Assembly (NCBI GenBank): GCA_016125265.1
Contig: WGMC01000020.1
Location: forward strand, 1 to 64,000
Direction: 5' to 3'
Length of the DNA stretch: 64,000 nt
Origin: Planctomycetaceae bacterium
GTDB taxonomy: Bacteria > Planctomycetota > UBA1135 > GCA-002686595
Shown: positions 25,403 to 33,928 of the stretch, piece by piece
Position numbering within the stretch: position 1 is the first letter of the stretch
Layout of the letters: every line of letters begins with the position of its first letter
Translations under genes and position numbers: made by a program
Notes under the pieces: model-generated
Told to the model about the DNA's origin: nothing
Seen by the model: only the letters and a program-made list of their open reading frames with translations
Database searches by the model: none

Positions 25403-27511
25403 TCAGCGGGGTTCGAGGGAGAGCCACGCGTCCTTCGCGGAGCCCGCCGGTAAGGGCGGCCCCGCGAGTTCGATGTGCGCCACCGCGCCAGCGCGCAGAT
25501 GCATCTCGCCGACCCACTGCTCGCTGTCCTTCCAGCGCCAGCGCACGCCGTAGGTGCCTCCGCGCAGGTGCACGAGACGCAAAACAGTTGGCGCTTCGCC
25601 TGCGATTCCCTGGGGGTCCCAGCGCAACAGCCGTGCGGAATCGGGCGTCCAGGACGGCGCGAGCTTGGTCACCTGTCCACGCTGCCTCTGAGGCAGCCCC
25701 AGATCGACGGGATTGCGCAGCGCCGCCTCGGCCGATGGATCGAGTGCAACCGCTTGCAGACGCGCCACAGGCTCCAACGGAACGATTGGCTCGGCGGTTG
25801 CACCCGGTGCGACTTCGAACGCGATCGTGCCACGAGGCGCGAGAAGGTTCTGGGGAACACCGACCAGATTCAGCACGTAGGAACCCGATGCCAGTGTCGC
25901 TTCGAGTTGCCCCGAGCCAAGGAGCGCAATCCCCGCCGCCACGGGACGCCGTGTTTCGCCGTCCAGGAAGTTGAGCTCGACCCCTCCGCGTCCGAAGTTC
26001 ACCGGCGGTTCGAAGCGCAGGCGGAGTACACCCGGAAGTCGCCCGTCGTCTACCATCTCGAACTCGGTCAGGTGTGGCCGCTCGGGCACGTCCACGCTGG
26101 CGCGCAGCACCTGCCCGCGCGGCAGGTGCGCGAGGAGCTGGACCTTCGTGCCCGGCCGGGCGAAGAGGTCCCGCACGTCGCCAGCGTCGTCGGCGCTCGC
26201 GCTGTGGTCCTTGTCGGATCGCGCTGCGCCCTCGGCCACCAGCTCTACCAGCGCGCCTGGAATCGGCGCGCCCATCGAGTCGAGCACCCGCACTCGCACA
26301 CGATGCATGGGCCACACGAGGCGCGCCGCGCGGCTCGTGTCGAAGGCACTACTGCTGCCATCGCCCTGGTGCAGCGCCGCGCGTACGGACTGGTACACAG
26401 AGTGCACCGCGATGCGCTCGCCGGGCAGGCCCGATGCGCGGAACCTGCCCTCCCGATCCGTGACAGCGGTGCGCGCGGAGCGTCTACCACCAGGATCGGG
26501 CTTGTGGCCCACCAGGCGCAACTCGTGGCCGCGGATCGGCGCTCCTTCGGGATCGATCAATCGCCCCTCCACCAGGCTCGGCGCGCTCGCCTCGACCCAG
26601 TCGTCGGGCACGAGCATCACGTCGCCCAAATCGACGTCGTTGCGACCGCGGGAGGCGTACAGCTCCGCGAGCCGCCTCCCACCCAGCGCGATCTGCCCCT
26701 GCCCATGGGCAGGGTGCTCGACTTGCAGGTGGAAGGTCTCGCCCGCTGTGTGGGCACCCTTGAGGTCATCCTCCCGCAGGGCCAGTCGGAAACGCCCCCA
26801 GCGATTGCCGGATTGGCGCGGTGTGAAGGTGAGTGTGCCTGGCGGGGTCTGCGTCAGCCCAAGTGCTTTGGTCGATACCAACGCGTGCGGGATCGGACTT
26901 CCGCTTGCGTCCACCACACGACCGACCACGACGGGATAGGGCACAAGCGGTACGAGCACAACCGCGGGCGCGTCGCCGATCGGCGGGAACGGGGCCTGGA
27001 ACCGCGCGAAACCTGGCGCATTCACCTGGATCACCGCGAGGTGCGGCAACGAGCCGCGGAGCCAACTCGGCGGGATCAGGGAGCGCGGCAGAGCAAACCG
27101 GCCATCCGCACCCGAGCGCCCCGTGGCGACGTGGTAGGTGGAATCGGGTTCGCGGCCCGAACCGAAGGGCTCGGAACGCGCGTGGATCTGCAACTCGACG
27201 CCCGCAAGGGGGCCCTCACCGCCGGCGTGCACAACCACCCCCTCGACCCAGGGGCGCGGATCGCGATCGAGGGCATGGACCGGCGTCGCTTCGGCCCTGG
27301 CATCGGCGGGCTGCAGCAGCTTGGCTTCCGCAACGCCGCCTGGCGCGGCGCCCTCGAGTGTGCGCAGCGAATCGGCATGCGATGTGCGCGATTCCTCGTC
27401 CGGCGCGACGCCCACCTGGGGAGGCGAGGAACCTAGCAATGCCCACAGAAGCCCGAGGCAGAGCAGCGCGAGGACGCCCGAAACCACCGCCGTCGACCTC
27501 GCGGCACTCAT
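25403..27511 (-). CDS. Membrane-anchored carboxypeptidase-regulatory-like protein, paralog 1
   Basis: A 702-residue protein and probably the first gene of the four-gene operon. The ATG at 27511 precedes a membrane helix (TAVVSGVLALLCLGLLWALLG). The signature PWVEGVVVHAGGEGPLAGVELQI, the module GADGRFALPRSLIPPSW, and the C-terminal YGVRWRWKDSEQWVGEMHLRAG are shared with paralog 4, its closest relative. A gap of 29 bases separates it from paralog 2. The long frame running upstream to 29101 overlaps the glycosyltransferase gene and is spurious. Function unknown; a cell-envelope scaffold is likely. Confidence 0.75.
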   Translation of the reverse strand: MSAARSTAVVSGVLALLCLGLLWALLGSSPPQVGVAPDEESRTSHADSLRTLEGAAPGGVAEAKLLQPADARAEATPVHALDRDPRPWVEGVVVHAGGEGPLAGVELQIHARSEPFGSGREPDSTYHVATGRSGADGRFALPRSLIPPSWLRGSLPHLAVIQVNAPGFARFQAPFPPIGDAPAVVLVPLVPYPVVVGRVVDASGSPIPHALVSTKALGLTQTPPGTLTFTPRQSGNRWGRFRLALREDDLKGAHTAGETFHLQVEHPAHGQGQIALGGRRLAELYASRGRNDVDLGDVMLVPDDWVEASAPSLVEGRLIDPEGAPIRGHELRLVGHKPDPGGRRSARTAVTDREGRFRASGLPGERIAVHSVYQSVRAALHQGDGSSSAFDTSRAARLVWPMHRVRVRVLDSMGAPIPGALVELVAEGAARSDKDHSASADDAGDVRDLFARPGTKVQLLAHLPRGQVLRASVDVPERPHLTEFEMVDDGRLPGVLRLRFEPPVNFGRGGVELNFLDGETRRPVAAGIALLGSGQLEATLASGSYVLNLVGVPQNLLAPRGTIAFEVAPGATAEPIVPLEPVARLQAVALDPSAEAALRNPVDLGLPQRQRGQVTKLAPSWTPDSARLLRWDPQGIAGEAPTVLRLVHLRGGTYGVRWRWKDSEQWVGEMHLRAGAVAHIELAGPPLPAGSAKDAWLSLEPR

Positions 27512-27652
27512 CGACGCTCCCGGACCAAGCGCGGCGAGGCGGAGGGGGACAGTGCCGGGACGAGCGTGGCCACGTTGTTCGATGTTAAGGACCCGCCGTG
27601 GCCGCGGCGACGGGGCCGGAGCGTCGTGACGGCGCCGTGACCGTCCCGTGAC

Positions 27653-27699
27653 GCGGTGGCTCGGTGCGGTGGCTCGGTGCGGTGGCTCGGTGCGGTGGC
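27653..27699 (+). repeat. Tandem 13-base repeat upstream of the paralog operon
   Basis: GCGGTGGCTCGGT is repeated three times exactly (27653-27691) plus a partial fourth copy. It lies in the 200-base gap between the glycosyltransferase stop and the first paralog start. That gap otherwise shows no feature. Confidence 0.85.
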
Positions 27700-27711
27700 C
27701 AGCGCGCTCGT

Positions 27712-29379
27712 TCAGCGCGGCGCCGGCGGGGGCGCGAGGCGCAGTAGGCCGGCGTGTGCCGTCGGTTGGAGGCTCGCGCCCGCGCTGGCTAGGAGCTCGA
27801 GCGCGGGGCCGGCGACGCCTTCGCCGGGGGTCGAGAGCCAGTAGACGGGGCGGTCCGCGGCCAGCGCCGCCTGCAGACGCGCGAGGGCTTCGGGATCGAC
27901 CTCGCCAAGCGTCGCGAGGGCAACAACTTGGGGTGTCGCTCCGTTCTTGCCCTGGATATCGAAGAGCTGCGTGCGCACCAGGTGCGGATCGGCGCTGTCC
28001 AGGTCGGCAAACATCAGTTCGCGTCCGTCGCCGAAGGCCTCGCGCGCCAGCGGCGCCGGCAGGTCCACGACGACGAGCGCGTTGTCCTGGATCGCCCGTC
28101 CCATGGCTGCGAGCGTCGCGGTCGCCGAGGGCGGCTCTGTCCGGCGCGCGGCGATGCGCGGCGCGAGTTGCAACAGCGGTCCCACCGCTACCGCGACGAC
28201 CGCCAAGACGGCCACTGCCTTTGCTCCCGTCGGCCAGACCCGCGCGGCCCCGAGCACGCGCGCCAGTTGCGCCGCTCCCACACCGGCGAGCGCCGCGACG
28301 ACGGGCACGAACGGCGCCAGGAAACGCAGGTCTTGCCACGCGTACACGAGGTGGAACCCGAGAAGCACGGCACACGACAACGCGCCGAGCACGAGCGCCC
28401 GTCGCACCGGGCAGTGGCGCGCTCCTCGCACGGCAACCACCAATCCCACCGCGGCGAGCAGCGCCGTCGCTGGCGCCCAGAGCGAACCGCCAAAACTGTC
28501 CCGCGCGACGCCGATCAGGCCGAAGAGGTACCGCACGGGATGGGGCGTTTCCCAGTGTCCCGCAAGCACGTTCGTCAGCCAGTGCGTCGAGAGCACGAGG
28601 TGCGCGTTGTCCACGTACACCTCGGGCGCCCAAAGGTGGTAGCCCGTGCGCGTGAACGAGCCGAGGTGGCGCTCTTGCCAATACGCCATCGCGAGCACCG
28701 CGAGCAGCGGCGCGAGCCCGACCCAAAGCGCCGCGCGCGCGCGCGCCACCCAACCCGCGCGCTGTGCCAGCGCCGCCGCCGCGGGCGCGAGTGCGAACGC
28801 GAGGAGTGGCACCCGTGTGAGCGCCATCCAGCCGAGTGCGACACCGCAAAGCACAAGGGCGCCGGTGCGCGCTGGCAGCGCCGCGCGCCGCCAGGGCGCC
28901 ACCGCCGCGCCAAGTAGCGCCGCGGCCACGAGCGCCTGCACGGGGCCCTCGCTCATCGCCAATCCGCCGTAGGCGACCGAAAGGGGCGACAACGCGGCCA
29001 CCGTGCCCGCAACCCAGAATCCGACCCAACCGGCCGCCGCGGCACCGAGCAGCCCGGTCAGCAGCACGGCGAGCGAGCTCCAAAGCGCCGCGCCGATCCA
29101 CGCGTCCCGCGCGCCGCGCACGGCCGTCGCGGGAGCCAGCGCCAGGGGAGCCCCCGGCGGGTACCGCGGCGGCAGGAGCGCACCCTCCAACGGGTACACA
29201 TAACCATCGCCGGCCGCCAGGGCCGCAGCGATGCCCGCATACTCGAGGGCGTCGGGGCGCGGGCGCCGGTCGGGGCCCTCCCGTCCAGCCGCCGCAAACC
29301 GCAAGCCCAGGGCCAGGGCCAAGAGCAGCGCCGCGGCCAAGGCCCAGCGCCGACGGGAGTCCACACGCGGATTGCCCAT
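27712..29379 (-). CDS. GT-C family glycosyltransferase (GT39/ArnT-like membrane protein)
   Basis: A 555-residue polytopic protein with about ten to twelve hydrophobic helices. The first periplasmic loop carries the RPRPDALEYAGIAAALAAGDGYVY motif, whose Asp and Tyr are typical of dolichyl/polyprenyl-phosphate-sugar-using GT-C enzymes (GT39, GT83/ArnT). The C-terminal 120 residues form a soluble domain. It would transfer a sugar from a lipid carrier to a protein or lipid on the outer face. The ATG at 29379 is preferred over TTG 29388. It lies upstream of the four paralogs on the same strand and could modify them, which is speculation from position. Confidence 0.8.
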   Translation of the reverse strand: MGNPRVDSRRRWALAAALLLALALGLRFAAAGREGPDRRPRPDALEYAGIAAALAAGDGYVYPLEGALLPPRYPPGAPLALAPATAVRGARDAWIGAALWSSLAVLLTGLLGAAAAGWVGFWVAGTVAALSPLSVAYGGLAMSEGPVQALVAAALLGAAVAPWRRAALPARTGALVLCGVALGWMALTRVPLLAFALAPAAAALAQRAGWVARARAALWVGLAPLLAVLAMAYWQERHLGSFTRTGYHLWAPEVYVDNAHLVLSTHWLTNVLAGHWETPHPVRYLFGLIGVARDSFGGSLWAPATALLAAVGLVVAVRGARHCPVRRALVLGALSCAVLLGFHLVYAWQDLRFLAPFVPVVAALAGVGAAQLARVLGAARVWPTGAKAVAVLAVVAVAVGPLLQLAPRIAARRTEPPSATATLAAMGRAIQDNALVVVDLPAPLAREAFGDGRELMFADLDSADPHLVRTQLFDIQGKNGATPQVVALATLGEVDPEALARLQAALAADRPVYWLSTPGEGVAGPALELLASAGASLQPTAHAGLLRLAPPPAPR

Positions 29380-29477
29380 GGGCCCCAAGATCCTAACTCC
29401 GCCGTGGCGCGGCTACACTCCGCCGCCTCCCGTGATCCCAACGGGCCGATGCGTCCAACCGAAGCCAGCGAGTTCCC

Positions 29478-30833
29478 GTGAGCGAAGCCGTCCTGATGGA
29501 AAAGATCGTGTCCCTGTGCAAACGCAGGGGCTTTGTGTACCCGGCCTCCGAGATCTACGGGGGCATCGGGAACACCTACGACTACGGGCCGTTGGGTGTC
29601 GAGCTGCTCCGCCGCGTGAAGGACGCCTGGTGGTCGGCGATGGTGCGCGAGCGCGAGGACGTGGTCGGCCTCGACAGCGCAATCATCCAGAACCCCAAAA
29701 CGTGGGTCACTTCGGGCCACGTCGGTGGCTTCAGCGACCCGATGGTCGACTGCAAGAAGTGCAAGGCTCGCTTCCGCGCGGACAAGCTGGAAGACGCGCG
29801 CTGCCCGGAGAAACCCTCGAAGAAGCCGGGCCAGTGCGAGGGTGAGCTGACCGAGCCGCGCGCCTTCAACCTGATGTTCGAAACCAACGTCGGCGCGGTG
29901 AAGGACTCGAGCTCGATCGCCTACCTGCGCCCCGAGACGGCGCAGGGCATCTTCTTGAACTTCAAGAACGTGCTGGAGAGCTCGCGCCTGCGCCCGCCCT
30001 TTGGCATCGCTCAGATCGGCAAGAGTTTCCGCAACGAGATCACGCCGGGCAACTTCGTCTTCCGCACCCGCGAGTTCGAACAGGCCGAGATGGAGTTCTT
30101 CGTGCCCCCGGGCACCGAACACGAGTGGTTCGACTACTGGGTGAAGGAGCGCCACCGTTGGTACCTCGATCTCGGCATCCGCCCCGAGCGCTTGCGCATC
30201 CGCGCGCACGACAAGGACGAGCTCGCGCACTACTCGAACTTCACCAGCGACATCGAATACGAGTACCCCTTCGGTTGGGGCGAACTCGAAGGTGTCGCGA
30301 GCCGCACGGACTTCGACTTGAAGCGCCACAGCGAGGCTTCCGGCGTGGACCTCGTGTTCTTCGACCCGCAGACGAAGGAGCATTTCACCCCGTTCGTGAT
30401 CGAACCGGCCGGCGGCGTGAACCGGATCGCCTTGACCCTCCTGATCGACGCGTACGACGAGCAGAAGCTCGAGGACGACGTGCGCGTCGTGCTGCACCTG
30501 CACCCCCGCGTGGCGCCGATCACCGCGGGCATCCTGCCGCTCGTCAAGAAGGAGGGCATGCCCGAGAGGGCCAAGGAGATCGGCAAAGCGCTGCGCAAGG
30601 CCGGTCTGACGACGTTCTACGACGAGAAGGCCGCGATTGGCCGACGCTACCGCCGCATGGACGAGGTCGGAACGCCGTACTGCATCACCGTTGACGGCCA
30701 GACCCTCGAAGACAACACCGTGACCGTGCGCCTGCGCGACTCGATGGCGCAGGAGCGCGTGGCGGTCGCTGGGCTCGTGGCGCACCTCGAGGCTTGCACC
30801 GCCGCCTGGACGCGCGACGCGGCGACGGCCTGA
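29478..30833 (+). CDS. glyQS: Glycyl-tRNA synthetase, single-chain type (GlyQS)
   Basis: A 451-residue class II aminoacyl-tRNA synthetase of the homodimeric (alpha2) type. Signatures include YPASEIYGGIGNTYDYGPLGVELL, a zinc-site region CKKCKARF with CPEK, YLRPETAQGIFLNF (motif 2 area), GKSFRNEITP, FRTREFEQAEMEFF, and the motif 3 region GVNRIAL. A C-terminal anticodon-binding domain starts at about residue 345 (VAPITAGILPL). The GTG at 29478 is the likely start; ATG 29496 is an alternative. A strong hairpin follows the stop. It is an essential single-copy gene useful for placing the organism. Confidence 0.95.
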   Translation: MSEAVLMEKIVSLCKRRGFVYPASEIYGGIGNTYDYGPLGVELLRRVKDAWWSAMVREREDVVGLDSAIIQNPKTWVTSGHVGGFSDPMVDCKKCKARFRADKLEDARCPEKPSKKPGQCEGELTEPRAFNLMFETNVGAVKDSSSIAYLRPETAQGIFLNFKNVLESSRLRPPFGIAQIGKSFRNEITPGNFVFRTREFEQAEMEFFVPPGTEHEWFDYWVKERHRWYLDLGIRPERLRIRAHDKDELAHYSNFTSDIEYEYPFGWGELEGVASRTDFDLKRHSEASGVDLVFFDPQTKEHFTPFVIEPAGGVNRIALTLLIDAYDEQKLEDDVRVVLHLHPRVAPITAGILPLVKKEGMPERAKEIGKALRKAGLTTFYDEKAAIGRRYRRMDEVGTPYCITVDGQTLEDNTVTVRLRDSMAQERVAVAGLVAHLEACTAAWTRDAATA

Positions 30834-30839
30834 AAAAGA

Positions 30840-30874
30840 GGAACCCCGCTCCCTGTTTTGGGGGGCGGGGTTCC
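30840..30874 (+). terminator. Terminator-like hairpin after glyQS
   Basis: GGAACCCCGCTCCC (30840-30853) pairs with GGGGGGCGGGGTTCC (30860-30874) around TGTTTT, about seven bases after the stop codon. No T tract follows, so Rho or the hairpin alone would have to end transcription. Confidence 0.7.
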
Positions 30875-31010
30875 GTGGAGAAGACGGGCCCAGGGGCGGG
30901 GACTATCCGTCCGACCCTTGAGCTGTTTCGGGGGGGCCCTTGTCTTCTGTGCTGCGGCTTCTGTGCGGTGAGGTCGTGGGCGGTTGGTGCTGTTGCCGCG
31001 AGAACCGGAG

Positions 31011-33377
31011 TTAGAGGTCCTGCCAACGCGGCGCGATGGCCAAGTCGACGGGACCGGATCCAGCTCCGAGGAAGGCGACGTCGAGCGGCGACAGCGTGCC
31101 CGTTGCCGGGTCGAACGCATAACGCTCGACTTGGTTCGCAAAGAACGTCGCCGTGGCGACCGAACGCCCCGTCGCGTCGAAGGCGACGGCGCGCGGCGCT
31201 GTGCCGACGGGCAGGGACTGCAGTTGCGTCAAAGAGCCGTCCGCTGCGATGCGGAACACGGTCAAACGGTTGAGCCCCGTGTCGGCGCTGATCAGATGGT
31301 TGCCGCTGGGCGAGATGGCAAGTCCGCGCGGAGAAGGGGTCGTGAACGCAGACGCGCCCGGTGTCAGTGAGCCGGTTTGGGACTCGATGGCGAACGAACG
31401 AATCTGGTTGAGCGCCTCGAGCGCCACGTACAACGTCCGTCCATCGGGCGAGACGACGAGGGCCCGCGGTTCGCTCGCAAGGCCCAGCACGAACGGCGAG
31501 CCCGGCACGGGCGAGAGGCCGCCAACCGCATCCAGTCGGAAGGCCGAGAGTGTGCCCGAGCCCCGGTTCGCCACGTACACGAATCGCTCGTCCACCGACA
31601 ACACCAACGCACTCGGCGAATCCCCAGCCGTGGCCGTGTCCACGGGCAACAAGAGGTCGCCGTCGCGGCGGAACGACTCGACACCCTCGGATGTGACCAC
31701 GAGCACGAGCGTTCCATCCCGCGTGTTGGCGACGTCGCGGGCCAGGAAACCCGTGGGCGACGGTTTGGCGTCGCTGGTCGGTGTGTCGTCCGTCACTTGG
31801 AAGGCGCGCACCTCGCTCGACAACTGGCTGGCGACCGCCAGGCTCTCGCCGGTGGCATCCAAGTCAAGGGCGCTGGGCCCGTTGCCCGCGAAGATCGGCG
31901 CGCTGAGCGGCGCAATGCCAGCTCCCACTGTGGGCACGTCCAGACTGTGCAGCAAACCGTCCGTTTGGGCCGCGGCGTAGATCGGTCCGGGGACGAGCGT
32001 CGCGCCGCCGGCCGCCCGCACGACCAGCGTGTGCACGGGCGCCAGGGACGTTCCGACGGCACCCACAACTTCGAGGCTGGCCGGTGGATCGAATCCGATC
32101 GCGCTGGTCGCGAGGCGTGCCAACTGCGCGCGGTCGAACAGCGGCACCAGCGCGGAGTCCTGCGCAGTATCGAGCTCCACGACACCCGCGGGCCGTCCGT
32201 CCAACAGCAGCGACTGCTCTTGGGTGAGGGAGCCCGTGCCCGCGTCGAAGCGCAGACTCACGAGCCGCCGCGCGCCAAAGCTGGCGACACGCAGCACGTC
32301 GCCGGCCGTGTCGAAGGAGAGGTCGATCGGGTTCGTGGCCACGGGGATCGTCGCGCCGAAGCTCAGTTCGCCGCTCACACCATCGATGGCAAACGTCTCG
32401 AGTTGGCTGTCGCCAAATCGCGCCGCCACGAGCCACTCGCCGCTCGGGTGCAGCGCGACTCGGTATGGCTGCGAGACGGAGAGAAAGTTGATGATGCCGC
32501 TCACGAGCCCCGTCGTCGGGTCGAGGGTGAGGCCCGCTACCAATTGGCTCGCTGCGGCAGCTCCGTAGAGCCGCGTCCCGTCGGGCGAAATCGCGATGTC
32601 CGTGACTCCCGGCGCGGGGAACGGCGCACCGACGGGTGTGAGCGCTCCGGTAGCGGCGTCGATGGCGAACACCTGCAGGCGCCCGATGCCGAGGCTCGCG
32701 ACGTAGAGGAACCGGCCCGAGGGATGCACCTCGACGTCGACCATGTCGGCGCCGACGTTCAGCGTCTCCGCGAGGGTGGGCTCGCCGGTGTCCCGGTCCA
32801 AACGGTAGGTCGAGAGGAAACCCGCGAGGTGCGCGACGTACAGGAACTCGGAGGCGGGGTGGAGCGCCGCACGGAACGGCTGGGGCGCGACCGCGAGGCT
32901 GGTGCCGGGGACAAGCGCTCCGTTCGCGGCGTCCACACGCCAGTGGGCGAGTCGCGGCGGATCGAACGAAAGCGCGAGCGCGGCGCGGGGAGCGTCGAAG
33001 GACGCGCTCACTTCGAGGGTCAGTTCGGCGGTCGAGCTGCCGTCCGGGCCGGAGGCGGTCACGGTGAACTCGGTGGGGGCGATGGGCGCGAGCGGCGCGC
33101 CGGCGACCGTGCCGAGGAGCGGGTCTAGCACCAGCCCCGCCGGCAGCGCCGGGTCGATGCTGAACCCGGTGACCGCGCCGTTGACCGTGGGCACGAGGGG
33201 GGCGATCGCCACTCCGAGCAGCAGGGCCCCGCTCGGCGCCGGGTAGGCGACGGAAAGGGCCGTGGCGCCAGGGGCGAGGCCGGTGGCCGACTCGCCCTCG
33301 GAACATCCGACGAGGGCCAAGCAGAGGAGTGCCGGCCAAGCGGCCAATCGGGAGCAACGGACGGTTCGAGACGACAT
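31011..33377 (-). CDS. Lipoprotein with lactonase-type beta-propeller
   Basis: A 788-residue protein with lipobox LCLALVGC. A putative Ig domain (He_PIG-like) follows at about residues 35-130 (GFSIDPALPAGLVLDPLLGTVAG, FTVTASGPDGSSTAELTLEV). The remainder is a beta-propeller of the 6-phosphogluconolactonase/YVTN type with repeats such as LHPASEFLYVAHLAG..YRLDRDTG and VHPSGRFLYVASLGIGRLQVFAIDAATG. It has more blades than one seven-blade propeller needs, so two propellers are possible. Lactonase activity is not implied; most such planctomycete proteins are of unknown role. ATG 33377 is chosen over TTG 33383. Confidence 0.8.
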   Translation of the reverse strand: MSSRTVRCSRLAAWPALLCLALVGCSEGESATGLAPGATALSVAYPAPSGALLLGVAIAPLVPTVNGAVTGFSIDPALPAGLVLDPLLGTVAGAPLAPIAPTEFTVTASGPDGSSTAELTLEVSASFDAPRAALALSFDPPRLAHWRVDAANGALVPGTSLAVAPQPFRAALHPASEFLYVAHLAGFLSTYRLDRDTGEPTLAETLNVGADMVDVEVHPSGRFLYVASLGIGRLQVFAIDAATGALTPVGAPFPAPGVTDIAISPDGTRLYGAAAASQLVAGLTLDPTTGLVSGIINFLSVSQPYRVALHPSGEWLVAARFGDSQLETFAIDGVSGELSFGATIPVATNPIDLSFDTAGDVLRVASFGARRLVSLRFDAGTGSLTQEQSLLLDGRPAGVVELDTAQDSALVPLFDRAQLARLATSAIGFDPPASLEVVGAVGTSLAPVHTLVVRAAGGATLVPGPIYAAAQTDGLLHSLDVPTVGAGIAPLSAPIFAGNGPSALDLDATGESLAVASQLSSEVRAFQVTDDTPTSDAKPSPTGFLARDVANTRDGTLVLVVTSEGVESFRRDGDLLLPVDTATAGDSPSALVLSVDERFVYVANRGSGTLSAFRLDAVGGLSPVPGSPFVLGLASEPRALVVSPDGRTLYVALEALNQIRSFAIESQTGSLTPGASAFTTPSPRGLAISPSGNHLISADTGLNRLTVFRIAADGSLTQLQSLPVGTAPRAVAFDATGRSVATATFFANQVERYAFDPATGTLSPLDVAFLGAGSGPVDLAIAPRWQDL

Positions 33378-33499
33378 GGGCAAGTGGTGCCGGGCGGCCC
33401 CTGACGCGGGCCCCCCCAGTGGTGCGCAGACCGTCCCAGAGTTGGGAGGACCATCAGAACCCTACCCCACCCCCGTCGGATGCGCCACCCGGCCCGACG

Positions 33500-33578
33500 G
33501 CGGCGGGCGGCGGGCGGCGGGCGGCGGGGGTCGGGCGGCGGGGGTCGGGTGCGCGGCGAGCCGGGTGCGCGGCGAGCC
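33500..33578 (+). repeat. Nested GC-rich short tandem repeats
   Basis: Three arrays run into one another. GGGCGGC units come first, then two copies of GGCGGGGGTCG, then two copies of GGGTGCGCGGCGAGCC (33547-33578). The last array leads directly into element A at 33577, so it looks like expansion of the element edge. The gap 33378-33928 holds no gene. Confidence 0.75.
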
Positions 33579-33721
33579 GGGTGCGCGGGCCTCCCGGCCC
33601 GCCTTGCTCCGGACCCCGTGGTGCGGTCTGTAGGGGCGCGGCCCTGTCCGCGCCCAAGGGGCGTCGCACCGCGGCGAACAGCCCCGCGCTCCGAGGCGGG
33701 CCAGGAGGCCCGCGCACCCGG
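33577..33721. repeat. Composite A-B-A' repeat cassette
   Basis: Element A (33577-33606), element B (33629-33661) and inverted A' (33692-33721) form a 145-base unit in the divergent region between the beta-propeller gene and htpG. Confidence 0.85.
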
Positions 33722-33750
33722 CTCTTCGCGCGCCCGGGCCACCCATCGTT

Positions 33751-33829
33751 CCCCTTGGGCGCGGACAGGGCCGCGCCCCTACAGGCGCAGGGTCGGGAAC
33801 GAGGCGGGCCAGGAGGCCCGCGCACCCGG
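33751..33829. repeat. Additional inverted B and A' elements
   Basis: An inverted B copy (33751-33783) and a further A' copy (33801-33829) lie between the cassette and the htpG start at 33929. The htpG promoter must therefore lie in or just after repeat DNA. Confidence 0.85.
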
Positions 33830-33928
33830 CGCATCCCGCGCACCCGGCCCCGGGCCCGATTGGATCGAGCTGCGAAGGGCCCTATCCTCGTGGCCCAAAA
33901 CTGCGGCCCTCGGGGCCCCGTTACAAAC

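Noticed and set aside
31011..33377. Annotation as 6-phosphogluconolactonase
   Set aside because: The propeller repeats match the fold, but the lipobox, Ig domain and size argue against the cytosolic enzyme.
33329..33928. Long N-terminal extension of HtpG
   Set aside because: The open frame runs through repeat elements and short tandem repeats; the normal Hsp90 N-terminus begins at ATG 33929.
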